Shown here: positions 41,579 to 50,890 of the stretch, one piece after another
How the letters are laid out: each line of letters starts with the position of its first letter
How positions within the stretch are numbered: the first letter of the stretch is position 1
Origin: Bacillota bacterium
GTDB lineage: Bacteria; Bacillota; Clostridia; Lachnospirales; Lachnospiraceae
Assembly (NCBI GenBank): GCA_029224465.1
Contig: JAQXUQ010000017.1
Span: 1-64,000, forward strand
Direction of reading: 5' to 3'
Length of the DNA stretch: 64,000 nt
The notes under the pieces: model-generated
Seen by the model: the letters and a program-made list of their open reading frames with translations, nothing else
Databases searched by the model: none
What the model was told of the DNA's origin: nothing
Position numbers and translations under genes: made by a program

Positions 41579-43576
41579 ATGAACTGGTGGACAAATTATC
41601 CGTGGAGAATGATACAGACCAATCTGCGGGAAACCGATATGGAAGATATCGATGCAGAGGAGTATGCAAAGGACCTTGCCGATTTCGGCGCGACGGTAGT
41701 GCTGCTGAACGCTGCCGGCATTATCGCCAGCTACGACACGGGGCTGGATTTTCAGACGAAATCCTCGTACCTGCATGCGGATTCGCTGGGACAGATCATT
41801 GATGCCTGCCACAGAAGAGGTATTAAGGTGATCGCGAGGACCGATTTCTCAAAGGTCCGCTACGAGCTCTATGAGAAGCATCCGGAATGGGCTTACCGCA
41901 CAAAGGACGGAAACATCGTCAGCTATAACGGCGATGTTCATGTCTGCCCGAACGGTGATTATCAGCAGAAGTATATGTTTGAAATTCTGAAGGAAGTTCT
42001 CGGGCGTTTCCCGTTCGACGGCGTCTTCTGCAACATGTCCGGTTTCCTCGTTGTAGACTACAGTGGAAACTATTACGGTCCCTGCCACTGCGAGAACTGT
42101 CAGAAAAAGTTCAGGGAGCAGTTCGGACTCGAGATTCCGGACAAAGATGAGCCGGGAAATCCTGTTTACATGCGTTACACCGCATTCAAAAACAGCTGCA
42201 CGAAGGAGCACAAAGAAAGAATTTACAAAACCGTCAAGGCAATCAGACCGGATATCGCGGTCAACGGCTTTGACTACATCCGCTCGGAATCGAACACGGA
42301 AATAGGAAGAGCACAGTGGATGTACAGCGCGTCCTCCAATTCAAGGCTGACGTCCGGCCCGATGAAGGAGCGTCCTGCCGACAATGCCTGCGTGGACTTT
42401 ATCGGGTTCCGTTATCGCGACATTTCGGTTTCGCCGCAGCTTGTCTCGCTCCGCCAGTGGCAGAATCTGGCCAACGCGGGAAGCGTGAGCCTTTACATCA
42501 TGGGACGCCTCGACAACCATAAGGATGTTTCAAGCTTTTCGCCGACCAGAAGAGCTTTTGATTTCCACAAGAATCATGAAGAGATTTTCACACACATGAA
42601 ATCCGCCGCGAGAGTTCTGCTGACCCGCCCGCTCCCCCGGAATTATCCGGATCCGGAGTCGCAGGGATGGGTGCGGATTCTGACGCACAGCCATATCCCG
42701 TTTGATGAAATCGAACAGAAGGAGCTCTCGGAGCAGGTGCTGTCCGGCAAGGATGTCCTGATTCTCGGAGAGAGCAGACGCCTTGACGACAAAACAGCTG
42801 CCATGATCGACATATTCGCGAAGAACGGTGGAACTGTCATCGCGGATGGAGAAACCGGACTCATTTCCGCGGGAATGAAACATCTGGAGCGGCCTGTTTT
42901 GCAGTGCCTTGGCATTACATCGGTAAAACAGATCCGCCACGACTGCATGTCCTCGATGTATGAGATTCAGGACAGCGAAAAAGAAGCATTTCCAAGATGC
43001 GCGGAGACGCCTTATATTATGCCCGGAAGTGACATCGTAACACCCGGGATGAGCGAAACTTCCAGAGGTTATATGGAGCTTGTCGGAGAGCATCCCTTCG
43101 GGCCGCCCGAAAGATGCTTCTTCACACAGGAAGATGTTACGCCTGACGCCGGCGTTTTCGTGACGGAATTCGGGAAAGGCAAAGGGATTTATTTGCCCTG
43201 GAAATGCGGGAGCGTATATTATAAAGAAGGGTATCAGAACACGTTATCGTTCGTGCAGGATGTTCTGTTCGGGCTCGCGGGTATTCCGGAACTGGCGAAG
43301 GAACTCACACCGATGGTGGAGCTGACCATGAACTATACGGAGGGAAAGCTTCTGCTGCAGCTCGTGAATACCAGCGGCGTTTTCGGAAACAGCTATTTCG
43401 CGCCGGTTCCGGTCAGGGACATTCAGATCAGGATTCCGCGGGAGTATCTGCTCCCAGGGACGCAGTGCAGCGCTGCAGCGCTGAACGGAGGAAACGCGTC
43501 TGCTTCTTTGGAGGACGGTGCGGTCAGCATTGTTTTGGATCAGTCGAAGGATTATGAAGCAATCGTTATCGGATAA
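41579..43576 (+). CDS. Glycoside-hydrolase-like protein with TIM-barrel and trimerisation-like domains
   Basis: A 665-residue cytoplasmic protein. The N-terminal 370 residues look like a (beta/alpha)8 barrel: DFGATVVLLNAAGIIASYDT, HRRGIKVIARTDFSKVRYEL, then FPFDGVFCNMSGF and a CxxC in CHCENCQKKF. The middle region (about 375-560) resembles the beta-galactosidase trimerisation domain, with GKDVLILGESRRLDDKTAAM and GGTVIADGETG. The end (570-665) is beta-rich. This is the layout of the hypothetical glycosyl hydrolase 6 (GHL6) group, which I recognise only loosely. Catalytic residues are not assigned. The operon partners suggest an acidic glycoside as substrate. ATG 41579 is the first codon after the intercistronic gap. 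Confidence 0.65.
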   Translation: MNWWTNYPWRMIQTNLRETDMEDIDAEEYAKDLADFGATVVLLNAAGIIASYDTGLDFQTKSSYLHADSLGQIIDACHRRGIKVIARTDFSKVRYELYEKHPEWAYRTKDGNIVSYNGDVHVCPNGDYQQKYMFEILKEVLGRFPFDGVFCNMSGFLVVDYSGNYYGPCHCENCQKKFREQFGLEIPDKDEPGNPVYMRYTAFKNSCTKEHKERIYKTVKAIRPDIAVNGFDYIRSESNTEIGRAQWMYSASSNSRLTSGPMKERPADNACVDFIGFRYRDISVSPQLVSLRQWQNLANAGSVSLYIMGRLDNHKDVSSFSPTRRAFDFHKNHEEIFTHMKSAARVLLTRPLPRNYPDPESQGWVRILTHSHIPFDEIEQKELSEQVLSGKDVLILGESRRLDDKTAAMIDIFAKNGGTVIADGETGLISAGMKHLERPVLQCLGITSVKQIRHDCMSSMYEIQDSEKEAFPRCAETPYIMPGSDIVTPGMSETSRGYMELVGEHPFGPPERCFFTQEDVTPDAGVFVTEFGKGKGIYLPWKCGSVYYKEGYQNTLSFVQDVLFGLAGIPELAKELTPMVELTMNYTEGKLLLQLVNTSGVFGNSYFAPVPVRDIQIRIPREYLLPGTQCSAAALNGGNASASLEDGAVSIVLDQSKDYEAIVIG

Positions 43577-43598
43577 CCGGAAAGGAGACGGAAGAATT

Positions 43599-44480
43599 AT
43601 GAAAATCGGCTTTATCGGACTTGGAATTATGGGAAAGGCGATGGCGGTCAATCTTGCAAAGGCAGGCCATGATCTGTATGTCATGGATCACCATCAGGAA
43701 CATATTGACGCGGTCGCGGCTTTCGGAGGACACGCGTCGAACTATGCGGAAATCGGAGCGGAAACGGAAGTTGTGATCACGATGCTGCCGAATTCTCCGC
43801 AGGTAAAGGAAGTTATGCTCGGCGAAGAAGGACTTGGCGCGAAGATGCACGCGGGACAGGTATTTATTGACTGCAGCTCGATCAATCCGCTCGCGAGCAA
43901 GGAGATCGGCGCCGCGCTTGCCAAACGCGGAATTGAAATGCTGGACGCACCCGTATCCGGCGGCGAACCCAAGGCAATTGACGGAACACTCTCGTTTATG
44001 GTCGGCGGCAGACAGGAAGTGTTCGACCGCTTTGTTCCGGTCCTGAAACTGATGGGTTCTTCGGTCGTGCGCTGCGGAGATCTCGGCGCCGGCAACACGA
44101 CCAAGCTTGCCAATCAGATCATTGTCGCGGCGAATATCGCGGCTGTAGCGGAAGGCTTTATGCTTGCGAAAAAGGCAGGCGTGAATCCGGAAACCGTCTT
44201 TGAAGCGATTCGCGGAGGACTTGCGGGAAGCACGGTCATGGATGCCAAGGGACCGATGATGCTGTCCGATAATACAAAGCCCGGCTTCCGCATTGACCTT
44301 CATATCAAGGACCTGAACAACGCGATTGATACCGCGCATGAAGTCGGCTCTCCGCTGCCCCTGACCTCGCAGACAATGGAAATGATGCAGTATCTGAAGG
44401 CAAATGGAATGGAAAAGTTCGATCACAGCGCCATCGCAAAGTACTATGAGCACATGGCGAATGAGAACCTTTACGACTGA
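43599..44480 (+). CDS. GarR-like NAD(P)-dependent 3-hydroxyacid dehydrogenase
   Basis: A 293-residue protein of the beta-hydroxyacid dehydrogenase family, closest in pattern to 2-hydroxy-3-oxopropionate (tartronate semialdehyde) reductase. The Rossmann motif is GFIGLGIMGKAMAVNLAKAG. The substrate motif is FIDCSSINPLASKEI followed by DAPVSGGEPKAIDGTLSFMV. The catalytic lysine is in GAGNTTKLANQIIV. The strong AAAGGAGA site precedes ATG 43599. Such enzymes reduce tartronate semialdehyde to D-glycerate in the glucarate and galactarate pathway, which agrees with the CdaR regulator. No aldolase or dehydratase of that pathway is encoded in this operon, so other substrates remain possible. Confidence 0.87.
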   Translation: MKIGFIGLGIMGKAMAVNLAKAGHDLYVMDHHQEHIDAVAAFGGHASNYAEIGAETEVVITMLPNSPQVKEVMLGEEGLGAKMHAGQVFIDCSSINPLASKEIGAALAKRGIEMLDAPVSGGEPKAIDGTLSFMVGGRQEVFDRFVPVLKLMGSSVVRCGDLGAGNTTKLANQIIVAANIAAVAEGFMLAKKAGVNPETVFEAIRGGLAGSTVMDAKGPMMLSDNTKPGFRIDLHIKDLNNAIDTAHEVGSPLPLTSQTMEMMQYLKANGMEKFDHSAIAKYYEHMANENLYD

Positions 44481-44528
44481 GTCCTGGTGCCCGACCCTGG
44501 AAACTGACCCTTACAAGCGGGTTCCGGC

Positions 44529-44556
44529 GGCCGGCCTTTCCCTGCGCCGGTCTTTT
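44529..44556 (+). terminator. Candidate terminator of the GPH-GHL-GarR operon
   Basis: GGCCGGC (44529-44535) pairs with GCCGGTC (44546-44552) with one G-T pair and a 10-nt loop, followed by four T residues. It lies between convergent genes. Confidence 0.5.
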
Positions 44557-45215
44557 CAGGCTCCTGCCTTTTTCAGCAGCGGCTCCGAGACTGTATGCCG
44601 GAAGAAATCGATCAGAGGACCCATAAAAAAGGCTGTTACGATTGTACCGATGCCGACCGCAGCACCCTGTGACCATCCGATCAGCACACAGCAGAAATCG
44701 AGCGTGATCCGGAACACCCGGAACGGAATCTTTTCGGAATGCTCGGCCATTGTGATCGCGAGGGCGTCATAGGTGGAAACGCCCAGATCCGCCGTATAAT
44801 ACAGTGCCGAAGCAAGGCACATGACAACGATACCCACTGCGAGCATTCCTGCCCGCAGTGGTGTTGTTTTGTCCGGAAATAGATACAGAAGCAGTTTCTC
44901 ACTGGCTTCCGCGATATATCCCAGAAGAAAGAGATTGATCAGAGTGCCGAGGCCGATTTTGCTCCGGTTAATGAAGAACACGAGCACAAGCAGCGCCGCG
45001 TTTAACAACATATACCAGGTGCCGAACGAGAGCGGAGTCCTGTTCCATACGCCGTGCGCAAAACACTGAAACGGATCAAGGCCCAGCTCCGAATAGGAGA
45101 AAAAGCCGACCGCCACACCGGAAACGGATACGCCCAGAATGCTCATGAGTATTCTGGCTCTGATTTTCCGTCCGCCGGACTCAGGCACGGTCTGTTCTTG
45201 TGAAATGCCATGCAT
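44556..45215 (-). CDS. YczE-like integral membrane protein
   Basis: A 219-residue membrane protein with five or more hydrophobic segments, e.g. ILMSILGVSVSGVAVGFFSY, AALLVLVFFI and LTLDFCCVLIGWSQG-like. The segments GLGTLINLFLLGYI and LGVSTYDALAITMAEHS are typical of the YczE/YyaS/YitT family (DUF6198 type), whose molecular function is unknown. ATG 45215 has GAGGAG upstream, and an earlier ATG (45239) would also be possible. The start lies inside the end of the GH36 gene, so it is translated from the same mRNA, although a sugar role for the family is not established. Confidence 0.8.
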   Translation of the reverse strand: MHGISQEQTVPESGGRKIRARILMSILGVSVSGVAVGFFSYSELGLDPFQCFAHGVWNRTPLSFGTWYMLLNAALLVLVFFINRSKIGLGTLINLFLLGYIAEASEKLLLYLFPDKTTPLRAGMLAVGIVVMCLASALYYTADLGVSTYDALAITMAEHSEKIPFRVFRITLDFCCVLIGWSQGAAVGIGTIVTAFFMGPLIDFFRHTVSEPLLKKAGA

Positions 45216-47373
45216 AGGCACGATAGTCTCCTCTTTCATGCGGCAGCGGAATACCAACCTCCATCAGCGCGGCGCCGGAAAATAACGCGCCGTCTTCCTC
45301 GCGCCGGTACATCGCGTCTTCCGGAAGACCCGCAAGACGGATAAATTTCGTCGGCTCATCGCCGAAGTGCAGCTCGGTGCGGACCGCGTTCACTACAAAT
45401 TCGCTGCGGTCTTTCGAAGTATAGGACCACGCGGTGACGGGATCGGTATAAGGACTGGACAGTCTCCTGTAATCTCCGAAAAAGATCAGATTCTGTATCC
45501 GCCTTCTTTCTTTAATCTGTTCCCGGATTTCCGCCTTTTCTTCCCCGCCAAGCTTCGCGGGATCGAGTTCATAGCCGAAGGTTCCGGCCATAGCGACAAT
45601 GCCGCGGGTGGACAACGGCGTGATTCTTCCGCTCTGTTCATTGGGAACTTTGGAGACATGCGCGCCCATGGTCTCACATGGATAGCCGAAGCTGGTTCCG
45701 TATTGAATCCGAAGCCTGTCGATCGCGTCTGTATTGTCGCTGCACCAGATCTGGCGGGAATACGCGAGCATGCCTGCGTCGAAACGGCCGCCGCCGCCCG
45801 AGCAGCTTTCAATCAGCATGTTCGGATATCGCTTTCCGATACGCTCCAGAAGACCATAAAGCCCCAGAACATAGTCATAGAGAACCCGCCCCTGATCGTC
45901 TGCCGTGCAGGAATAGATATCGGAAATCGAACGGTTGTAGTCCCATTTCAGGTAGTCAATCTGACAAGGGTCGAGCGACTTTGTAATCTGCGCGAAAACA
46001 TTGTCGACCACTTCTTTTCTCGAAAAGTCCAGTACCAGCTGATTTCTGCTGCGCACAGGTTCACGGCCCGGAATCCGCAGCGCGTAATCCGGATGCGCCC
46101 TGTACAGGTCGCTGTCTTCCGAAATCATCTCGGGCTCGACCCAGATGCCGAACGAAAGTCCCATTGCATGTACCTTTTCGGAGAGCTCCGAAAGCGGCAT
46201 GCCGAGCTTCTTCTCGTTGACGTACCAGTCGCCGAGGCCGCTGTTATCATCATCCCGTTTTCCGAACCAGCCGTCGTCGACGACCAGAAGATCAATGTCC
46301 AGATCTTTTGCCTGTTTTGCGAGATCCAGAATCTTTTTCCCGTCAAAATCGAAGTAGCAGGCTTCCCAGCTGTTGAGAAGAACCGGCGTCACTTTGTTTT
46401 TATACGGTCCCCGGATAATGTGCCCGCGGATACAGTCCGTAAGCTTGATCGAAAGATCGCCAAGACCATTGCCGCTCCTGCACAGAACCGCTTCCGGCGC
46501 GGTAAAGGTTTCGCCTTTTGCAAGAGGATAGCGGAACGCGTAGTCGGAAACGCCCATCTGGAAACGCGTCCCTTCAAAAGGATCCATTGCGGCAACCGCC
46601 ATGGATCCGCCGCTGTAGAGCATCTGCACCGCGATGCAGGCTCCCGCGGTTTCGGTCGTGTCCGGCTCCGCCAGAATGCAGAGCGGATTGAACTGATGCG
46701 AGGAAGTCCCGCGGCGGCTGATCAGCGTCTGCTCCGTGTGGGTAACCGGATTTCTCTGGAAGCTCCGTTCAAGCCCCTGATAGCCGTACAAACTGATCAG
46801 ATCATAATGCCCCGTGACAAAGTCGAGGTTCGCGCTGAGCGCCCGGTGCAGATACAGGGGTTCCTCCGCAAGATTCGTGATCTTCGCGCAGCGGGTGATG
46901 ATATCGGATTCGGGCAGAACACCGTAGAAGAGTTCCACCCGGATGCCGGCCGCCGGATCTTCGAGCGTGATGATCAGAGTTTCTGCTTCTTCTTCCCCGG
47001 CATAAACCGTAGGAAGTCCCTGCAGGGCGTATTTGCCCTTCTGAATCTTATGTGATACATACCGGGGATCACAGCCGATTTTTCCGTCCTTTGTTTCCAC
47101 CATCAGAGCCTGCGAGCGGAAGTCTCCGGTTCCCTGTGACGGGTACTCCTGCGGCAGGCAGTCCAGAGAGTAGGTCCTGTCTGTGCCTGCATCCGGAGGG
47201 TTCGGGCAAAAGCCCCGGTCCCGGAACGTGAGAACGTAGTCCATCGACCCTTCCGTGCGTCTGCCGTAGTACAGATGCAGAAGCCTGTCGTGAGAATCCG
47301 CCTGCATCTGGTAGGTGCTGGTCCCTGTTTGCAGAGTAAAGATTCGTTTTGTGCTGTCAAATAGAATTGCCAT
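45181..47373 (-). CDS. Alpha-galactosidase (GH36)
   Basis: A 730-residue retaining enzyme, cytoplasmic, that removes terminal alpha-1,6-galactose from raffinose-family sugars or melibiose. A large beta-sandwich N-terminal domain (1-320) precedes the barrel. The barrel contains NSWEACYFDFDGKKILDLAK, DDGWFGKRDDDNSGLGDW, the nucleophile Asp in YLKWDYNRSI, SCSGGGGRFDAGML and the acid/base Asp in WCSDNTDAIDRL. All catalytic regions are intact. ATG 47373 follows GGAGGAACCA; the ORF extends four codons earlier. It is the fourth gene of the operon headed by the sugar-binding protein. Confidence 0.95.
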   Translation of the reverse strand: MAILFDSTKRIFTLQTGTSTYQMQADSHDRLLHLYYGRRTEGSMDYVLTFRDRGFCPNPPDAGTDRTYSLDCLPQEYPSQGTGDFRSQALMVETKDGKIGCDPRYVSHKIQKGKYALQGLPTVYAGEEEAETLIITLEDPAAGIRVELFYGVLPESDIITRCAKITNLAEEPLYLHRALSANLDFVTGHYDLISLYGYQGLERSFQRNPVTHTEQTLISRRGTSSHQFNPLCILAEPDTTETAGACIAVQMLYSGGSMAVAAMDPFEGTRFQMGVSDYAFRYPLAKGETFTAPEAVLCRSGNGLGDLSIKLTDCIRGHIIRGPYKNKVTPVLLNSWEACYFDFDGKKILDLAKQAKDLDIDLLVVDDGWFGKRDDDNSGLGDWYVNEKKLGMPLSELSEKVHAMGLSFGIWVEPEMISEDSDLYRAHPDYALRIPGREPVRSRNQLVLDFSRKEVVDNVFAQITKSLDPCQIDYLKWDYNRSISDIYSCTADDQGRVLYDYVLGLYGLLERIGKRYPNMLIESCSGGGGRFDAGMLAYSRQIWCSDNTDAIDRLRIQYGTSFGYPCETMGAHVSKVPNEQSGRITPLSTRGIVAMAGTFGYELDPAKLGGEEKAEIREQIKERRRIQNLIFFGDYRRLSSPYTDPVTAWSYTSKDRSEFVVNAVRTELHFGDEPTKFIRLAGLPEDAMYRREEDGALFSGAALMEVGIPLPHERGDYRAYAWHFTRTDRA

Positions 47374-47407
47374 TGGTTCCTCCATCCTGTTGCTGATGAC
47401 GGGCCTT

Positions 47408-48250
47408 TTACAGCTTGCCGCCGGAAGTCGCGATGCCTTCTACGAACTGCTTCTGGAAAATCACATAAATGATTACCATGGGCAGGATGGCAAGAACTGC
47501 CGCCGCCATCATGGAAGGATAATCGTTGCTGTACTGTCCCTGCATCTTGGCGAGTGCGGCAGACAAGGTAGTAGCTTCCGCGTTCGGCGCTGCGATCATC
47601 GGCCACATCAGATCTTTAAAAGCGAATACCGCGGTAAAGATGCCAAGGGATACCATGGAGGAACGCGTCAGCGGCATCATGATATAAAGAAACCGCTGCC
47701 CGACATTGCATCCGTCGATGGTGGCTGCCTCTTCGAGGTCTTTGGGAAGTCCCTCATAGCCCACCTTCAGAAGATACGTGCCGAAGGCTGTGACAAGACC
47801 TGGAAATACAAGGCCGAACATCGAATTCAGAGCACCGAGTTTCGAGATCATGGTGTACTGCGGAATGATGAAAATCTGGGAAGGAATCATCATCTGGATC
47901 AGTACCAGAGAGAACAGGAAGTTCTTCCCCGGAAATTTCAGCCTTCCGAACGCGTATCCCGCCATTGTCGCAGTGAGACATGCACACACTACGCGGAAGA
48001 AGATCAGCAGCAGGGTGTTCTTATACAGGATCAGAAAATTGTAGCTCTTCCATACCGTGCCGAAGTTCTCCCAGTGCCAGCCCGCATGAGGAAAAATATA
48101 AAAAGGATTGACGCTGATGGCTTCCTGATTTGTCTTCAGCGCTGTCAGAATCATCCAGACAAAAGGAACAATCATAACAACGGAAATAAAAATCAGAAAG
48201 ATATGAATGAAGACCGTGGAAGCGGTCTTTTTGGCCTTATAGCTTTTCAT
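47408..48250 (-). CDS. ABC sugar transporter permease, MalG type (alpha-galactoside operon)
   Basis: A 280-residue permease with six membrane segments. The EAA loop is KDLEEAATIDGCNVGQRFLY followed by IMMPL. The N-terminal segment FISVVMIVPFVWMILTALKT is typical of the MalG-like subunit, and the protein ends QFVEGIATSGGKL, as the family does. It follows the MalF-type gene after 15 bp and precedes the GH36 gene by 34 bp. It belongs to an importer for galactosyl oligosaccharides such as raffinose, as judged from its neighbour enzyme. Confidence 0.93.
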   Translation of the reverse strand: MKSYKAKKTASTVFIHIFLIFISVVMIVPFVWMILTALKTNQEAISVNPFYIFPHAGWHWENFGTVWKSYNFLILYKNTLLLIFFRVVCACLTATMAGYAFGRLKFPGKNFLFSLVLIQMMIPSQIFIIPQYTMISKLGALNSMFGLVFPGLVTAFGTYLLKVGYEGLPKDLEEAATIDGCNVGQRFLYIMMPLTRSSMVSLGIFTAVFAFKDLMWPMIAAPNAEATTLSAALAKMQGQYSNDYPSMMAAAVLAILPMVIIYVIFQKQFVEGIATSGGKL

Positions 48251-48265
48251 TATAACTCCCTCCGA

Positions 48266-49183
48266 TTACGGATGATAGACAAACTTCTTCTCGGCCTTCT
48301 GCAGAATGAAGGTGATCAGCATGATGAACAGAACCAGAATGACGACGATCGTGGCGCCGGCGCCTTTATTGTTTTCCGTGAAGGAATAGGTGTAAAACAG
48401 GTATACGATCGACTCTGTTTTGGAAAGAGCCATATTGGTCTTGTCCATAACCATGAACATCAGATCGAAAACCGTCAGCGCGCCGATCAGACCTGTCTGC
48501 AGAATAAAGAAGGTCGTAGGAGACAGCAGCGGCCATGTGATATTCCAGAACTGCTGCCAGCCGTTTGCTCCGTCGATCAGTGCTGCTTCATAGTAGTCGT
48601 GCGGTATTTCCTGCAGCCCTCCGATAAAGAGAACCATGTTGTAGCCGATTGCGGACCAGATTCCGATGATTGCAATGGAAAGCCATGCGATTTTCGGATT
48701 GGAAATCCAGGCGGTATTGGTATGGAACAAGTTGTTTAACAGACCGAACTGCTGATTGTAAATCCACTTCCAGACCATGGCTACCGCCGCCGGCGCGCAG
48801 ACCATGGGAAGGAAGAAGATGGTACGATACGCGGAGCGGCCTTTGATCTTGCGGTTAAGAAGAACCGCGAGCAGTATGGCAATGGCGATGGAAAACGGAA
48901 CCTGTACCAGCGTGTACTTGATCGTGTTCCAAAGAGACTGCCACATTTCTGCGGATGCGCTTCCGGTAAGCATGTTCTGATAGTTTTTCAGTCCGATAAA
49001 TATGTTACCCTTTCCAAAATCTCCGGTTTTGCAAAAGCTCTGCCAGATCGTCTGGAATACGGGAATGAAGTTCAGGATGATCAGTCCGATCATTGTCGGC
49101 GCTACAAAGGCAAGCCCCCAGACCGCTTCATTTTTCGCCCTTGGCGTCATTTTAGCCCTGTGTTTGACGTTCGTTTTGGACAC
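48266..49183 (-). CDS. ABC sugar transporter permease, MalF type (alpha-galactoside operon)
   Basis: A 305-residue permease with six membrane segments, starting with WGLAFVAPTMIGLIILNFIP after about 20 polar residues. The EAA loop DYYEAALIDGANGWQQFWNI is complete. The start is GTG 49183, because AAAGGAGG lies 6-7 bp upstream on the same strand and the encoded N-terminus (SKTNVKHRAKMTPRAKNEA) is usual for the family; the open frame to 49303 runs into the binding-protein gene. It pairs with the MalG-type gene. No ATPase is encoded here. Confidence 0.92.
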   Translation of the reverse strand: MSKTNVKHRAKMTPRAKNEAVWGLAFVAPTMIGLIILNFIPVFQTIWQSFCKTGDFGKGNIFIGLKNYQNMLTGSASAEMWQSLWNTIKYTLVQVPFSIAIAILLAVLLNRKIKGRSAYRTIFFLPMVCAPAAVAMVWKWIYNQQFGLLNNLFHTNTAWISNPKIAWLSIAIIGIWSAIGYNMVLFIGGLQEIPHDYYEAALIDGANGWQQFWNITWPLLSPTTFFILQTGLIGALTVFDLMFMVMDKTNMALSKTESIVYLFYTYSFTENNKGAGATIVVILVLFIMLITFILQKAEKKFVYHP

Positions 49184-49205
49184 GTTCTGCCTCCTTTGGA
49201 AATGA

Positions 49206-49231
49206 CAGCCGGCAGGAGAACCTGCCGGCTG
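49206..49231 (-). promoter_or_regulatory. Intercistronic hairpin between binding-protein and permease genes
   Basis: CAGCCGGCAGG (49206-49216) pairs perfectly with CCTGCCGGCTG (49221-49231) around a 4-nt loop. On the minus strand it is followed by TCATTTCC and then the permease ribosome binding site. Without a T tract it should act mostly by protecting the upstream mRNA. Confidence 0.75.
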
Positions 49232-49254
49232 AATACGGACGCTGCTCGGAAAAG

Positions 49255-50610
49255 TTACTCGTTCGCGATGGCGTCTTCGATGATCTTCTGCGCATTGTCG
49301 CATGCGGCTGCCATCTTTGCCGGATCAGAAGGATCCTGCCATGCATCCAAGAAGCAGCCTTCCTGCTGGATGGCGTCTTCCCAGACCGTTGTCTTTCTCG
49401 TATACGGACGGAAGTAAAGTGAGCCGTCATCCTCAATCTTGGTGAACGCGGACAGATCCATGCCGTCAAAGGAAGATGTAAACGCGTCGGACATATCCTT
49501 GTAAGCTGCCATGGTTACGCCGAGCTCCGCCTGTTTCTGTTGTCCTTCCTTGGAGCTGAAATAGGAAATCAGGCTGTATGCTTCATCGGGGTGCTTCGTA
49601 TTTGCGGAGATCGCCCAGCCCAGACCGTTATAGCAGGACTGTCTTTCGCCCTTATCGCAGGATCCGTTGCCGTTGACATCCGCGTAGGGAAGTACTGCCC
49701 ACTTGTAGTTCGCGTGATCCTGTGCAGTATAGAAGGAATTAACCATCCAGGAACCCTGTGTGATCATGCCGACGATATTGGACTGGAACAGAGAATCGGT
49801 TCCGGATTCCGCGACCATAGTCTGCGGAACTGCCGCAGTCAGGAGTTTGCGGACCATTTCCATGCCTGCCTTGCTCTCGTCACTGCCGATGGTTGTACCC
49901 TTGTGATCGTCTGTAATGACCTGTCCGCCGTAGTCGTAGATCAGGTTATACCAGCCGTCCTGGTTGTTGGAAGTGTTCAGCGCATAGCCGTAGACACCGT
50001 CTGCGGCACCTTTCTTCGTGATTTCCGATGCAGCATTATACACATCTTCCCATGTCCAGTCATCGGTGGGAGTCGCTACGCCGTATTTGTCAAAAATCGC
50101 CTGATTGTATAATAAAGCGATCGTGTCATGATCCTTGGGCAGAGCGTACTGATGTCCGTCCGAAGAGTAGAGGGAAACGATTCCTTCATAATAATTGGAG
50201 AGGTCGATGGCGTCATCCTTTGCGATGTAATCATCCAGATTCAGGAGCATGTTGTTTTCCATATACATCTGCGCTGTATTGGAATGCATCCAGAACACAT
50301 CCGGCATTTCACCGCCGGAAGCACCTGCTTCCAGAAGCGTCCAGTACTGATCCCAGGTGATGACATTGATTTTCACCGGAACACCGGAAGTCTTCGTCCA
50401 TTCATCCGCGATCTGCTGGAGACCGGCGAGCTGATTGTTGTCCCAGATATCGACCTGCAGAGTGTCACTGCCTGCCGCCGAAGCGGTTGTCTTTGCTTCC
50501 GCGGAATCCGTGGAAGCGGAGCTGCCTGTGCCGCCGGAGCTGCCGCATCCCGCAAGGAACGCAGTACCCATCATTGCCGCAAGTATTACAGATATTGCCT
50601 TCTTTTTCAT
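49255..50610 (-). CDS. ABC transporter sugar-binding lipoprotein (alpha-galactoside operon)
   Basis: A 451-residue solute-binding protein. The signal peptide MKKKAISVILAAMMGTAFLA precedes the lipobox cysteine in LAGCGSSGG. A Ser/Ala/Thr-rich linker follows, then the binding domain at LQVDIWDNNQLAGLQQIADE. Conserved regions include EMPDVFWMHSNTAQMYMENN and GMITQGSWMVNSFYTAQD. ATG 50610 has AAGGAGG upstream. It is the first gene of the minus-strand operon binding protein-MalF-MalG-GH36-YczE and diverges from an AraC gene. The ligand is inferred from the GH36 gene. Confidence 0.93.
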   Translation of the reverse strand: MKKKAISVILAAMMGTAFLAGCGSSGGTGSSASTDSAEAKTTASAAGSDTLQVDIWDNNQLAGLQQIADEWTKTSGVPVKINVITWDQYWTLLEAGASGGEMPDVFWMHSNTAQMYMENNMLLNLDDYIAKDDAIDLSNYYEGIVSLYSSDGHQYALPKDHDTIALLYNQAIFDKYGVATPTDDWTWEDVYNAASEITKKGAADGVYGYALNTSNNQDGWYNLIYDYGGQVITDDHKGTTIGSDESKAGMEMVRKLLTAAVPQTMVAESGTDSLFQSNIVGMITQGSWMVNSFYTAQDHANYKWAVLPYADVNGNGSCDKGERQSCYNGLGWAISANTKHPDEAYSLISYFSSKEGQQKQAELGVTMAAYKDMSDAFTSSFDGMDLSAFTKIEDDGSLYFRPYTRKTTVWEDAIQQEGCFLDAWQDPSDPAKMAAACDNAQKIIEDAIANE

Positions 50611-50890
50611 GCTATCCTCCTTGAGTTTACATCCTTCTAGCACTGCCTGCCGGAAACAAGCTGTTCTCTTTTCCCTTTTCCCGTCAGCTTTCTTTAAAGT
50701 TCCGGCTTCTGCAGTTATTATATGTATATTTTGACGGAAATCACAGGCAATAAAGGAACGGATTAATGTCATTTTGTATATAGTAGAATGAAAACAAACC
50801 AGTCAGAATCGATATGGCATAATCGCAACAAACATGCTATTATGGAAACAAGATAAGCGAGGACCCGGATAGAAGGGGGGAGAAATTACC
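50611..50890. promoter_or_regulatory. Divergent control region of the alpha-galactoside operon
   Basis: This 280-bp A/T-rich gap must hold both promoters. On the plus strand TATTAT (50832-50837) is a possible -10 for the AraC gene. On the minus strand the TATATACAAAATGACA stretch near 50766-50781 may contain the other promoter. I could not identify a clear operator repeat or a consensus -35. Confidence 0.35.

Noticed and set aside
45367-47055. 562-codon open frame on the plus strand over the GH36 gene
   Set aside because: Antisense shadow of a complete alpha-galactosidase gene with all catalytic motifs.
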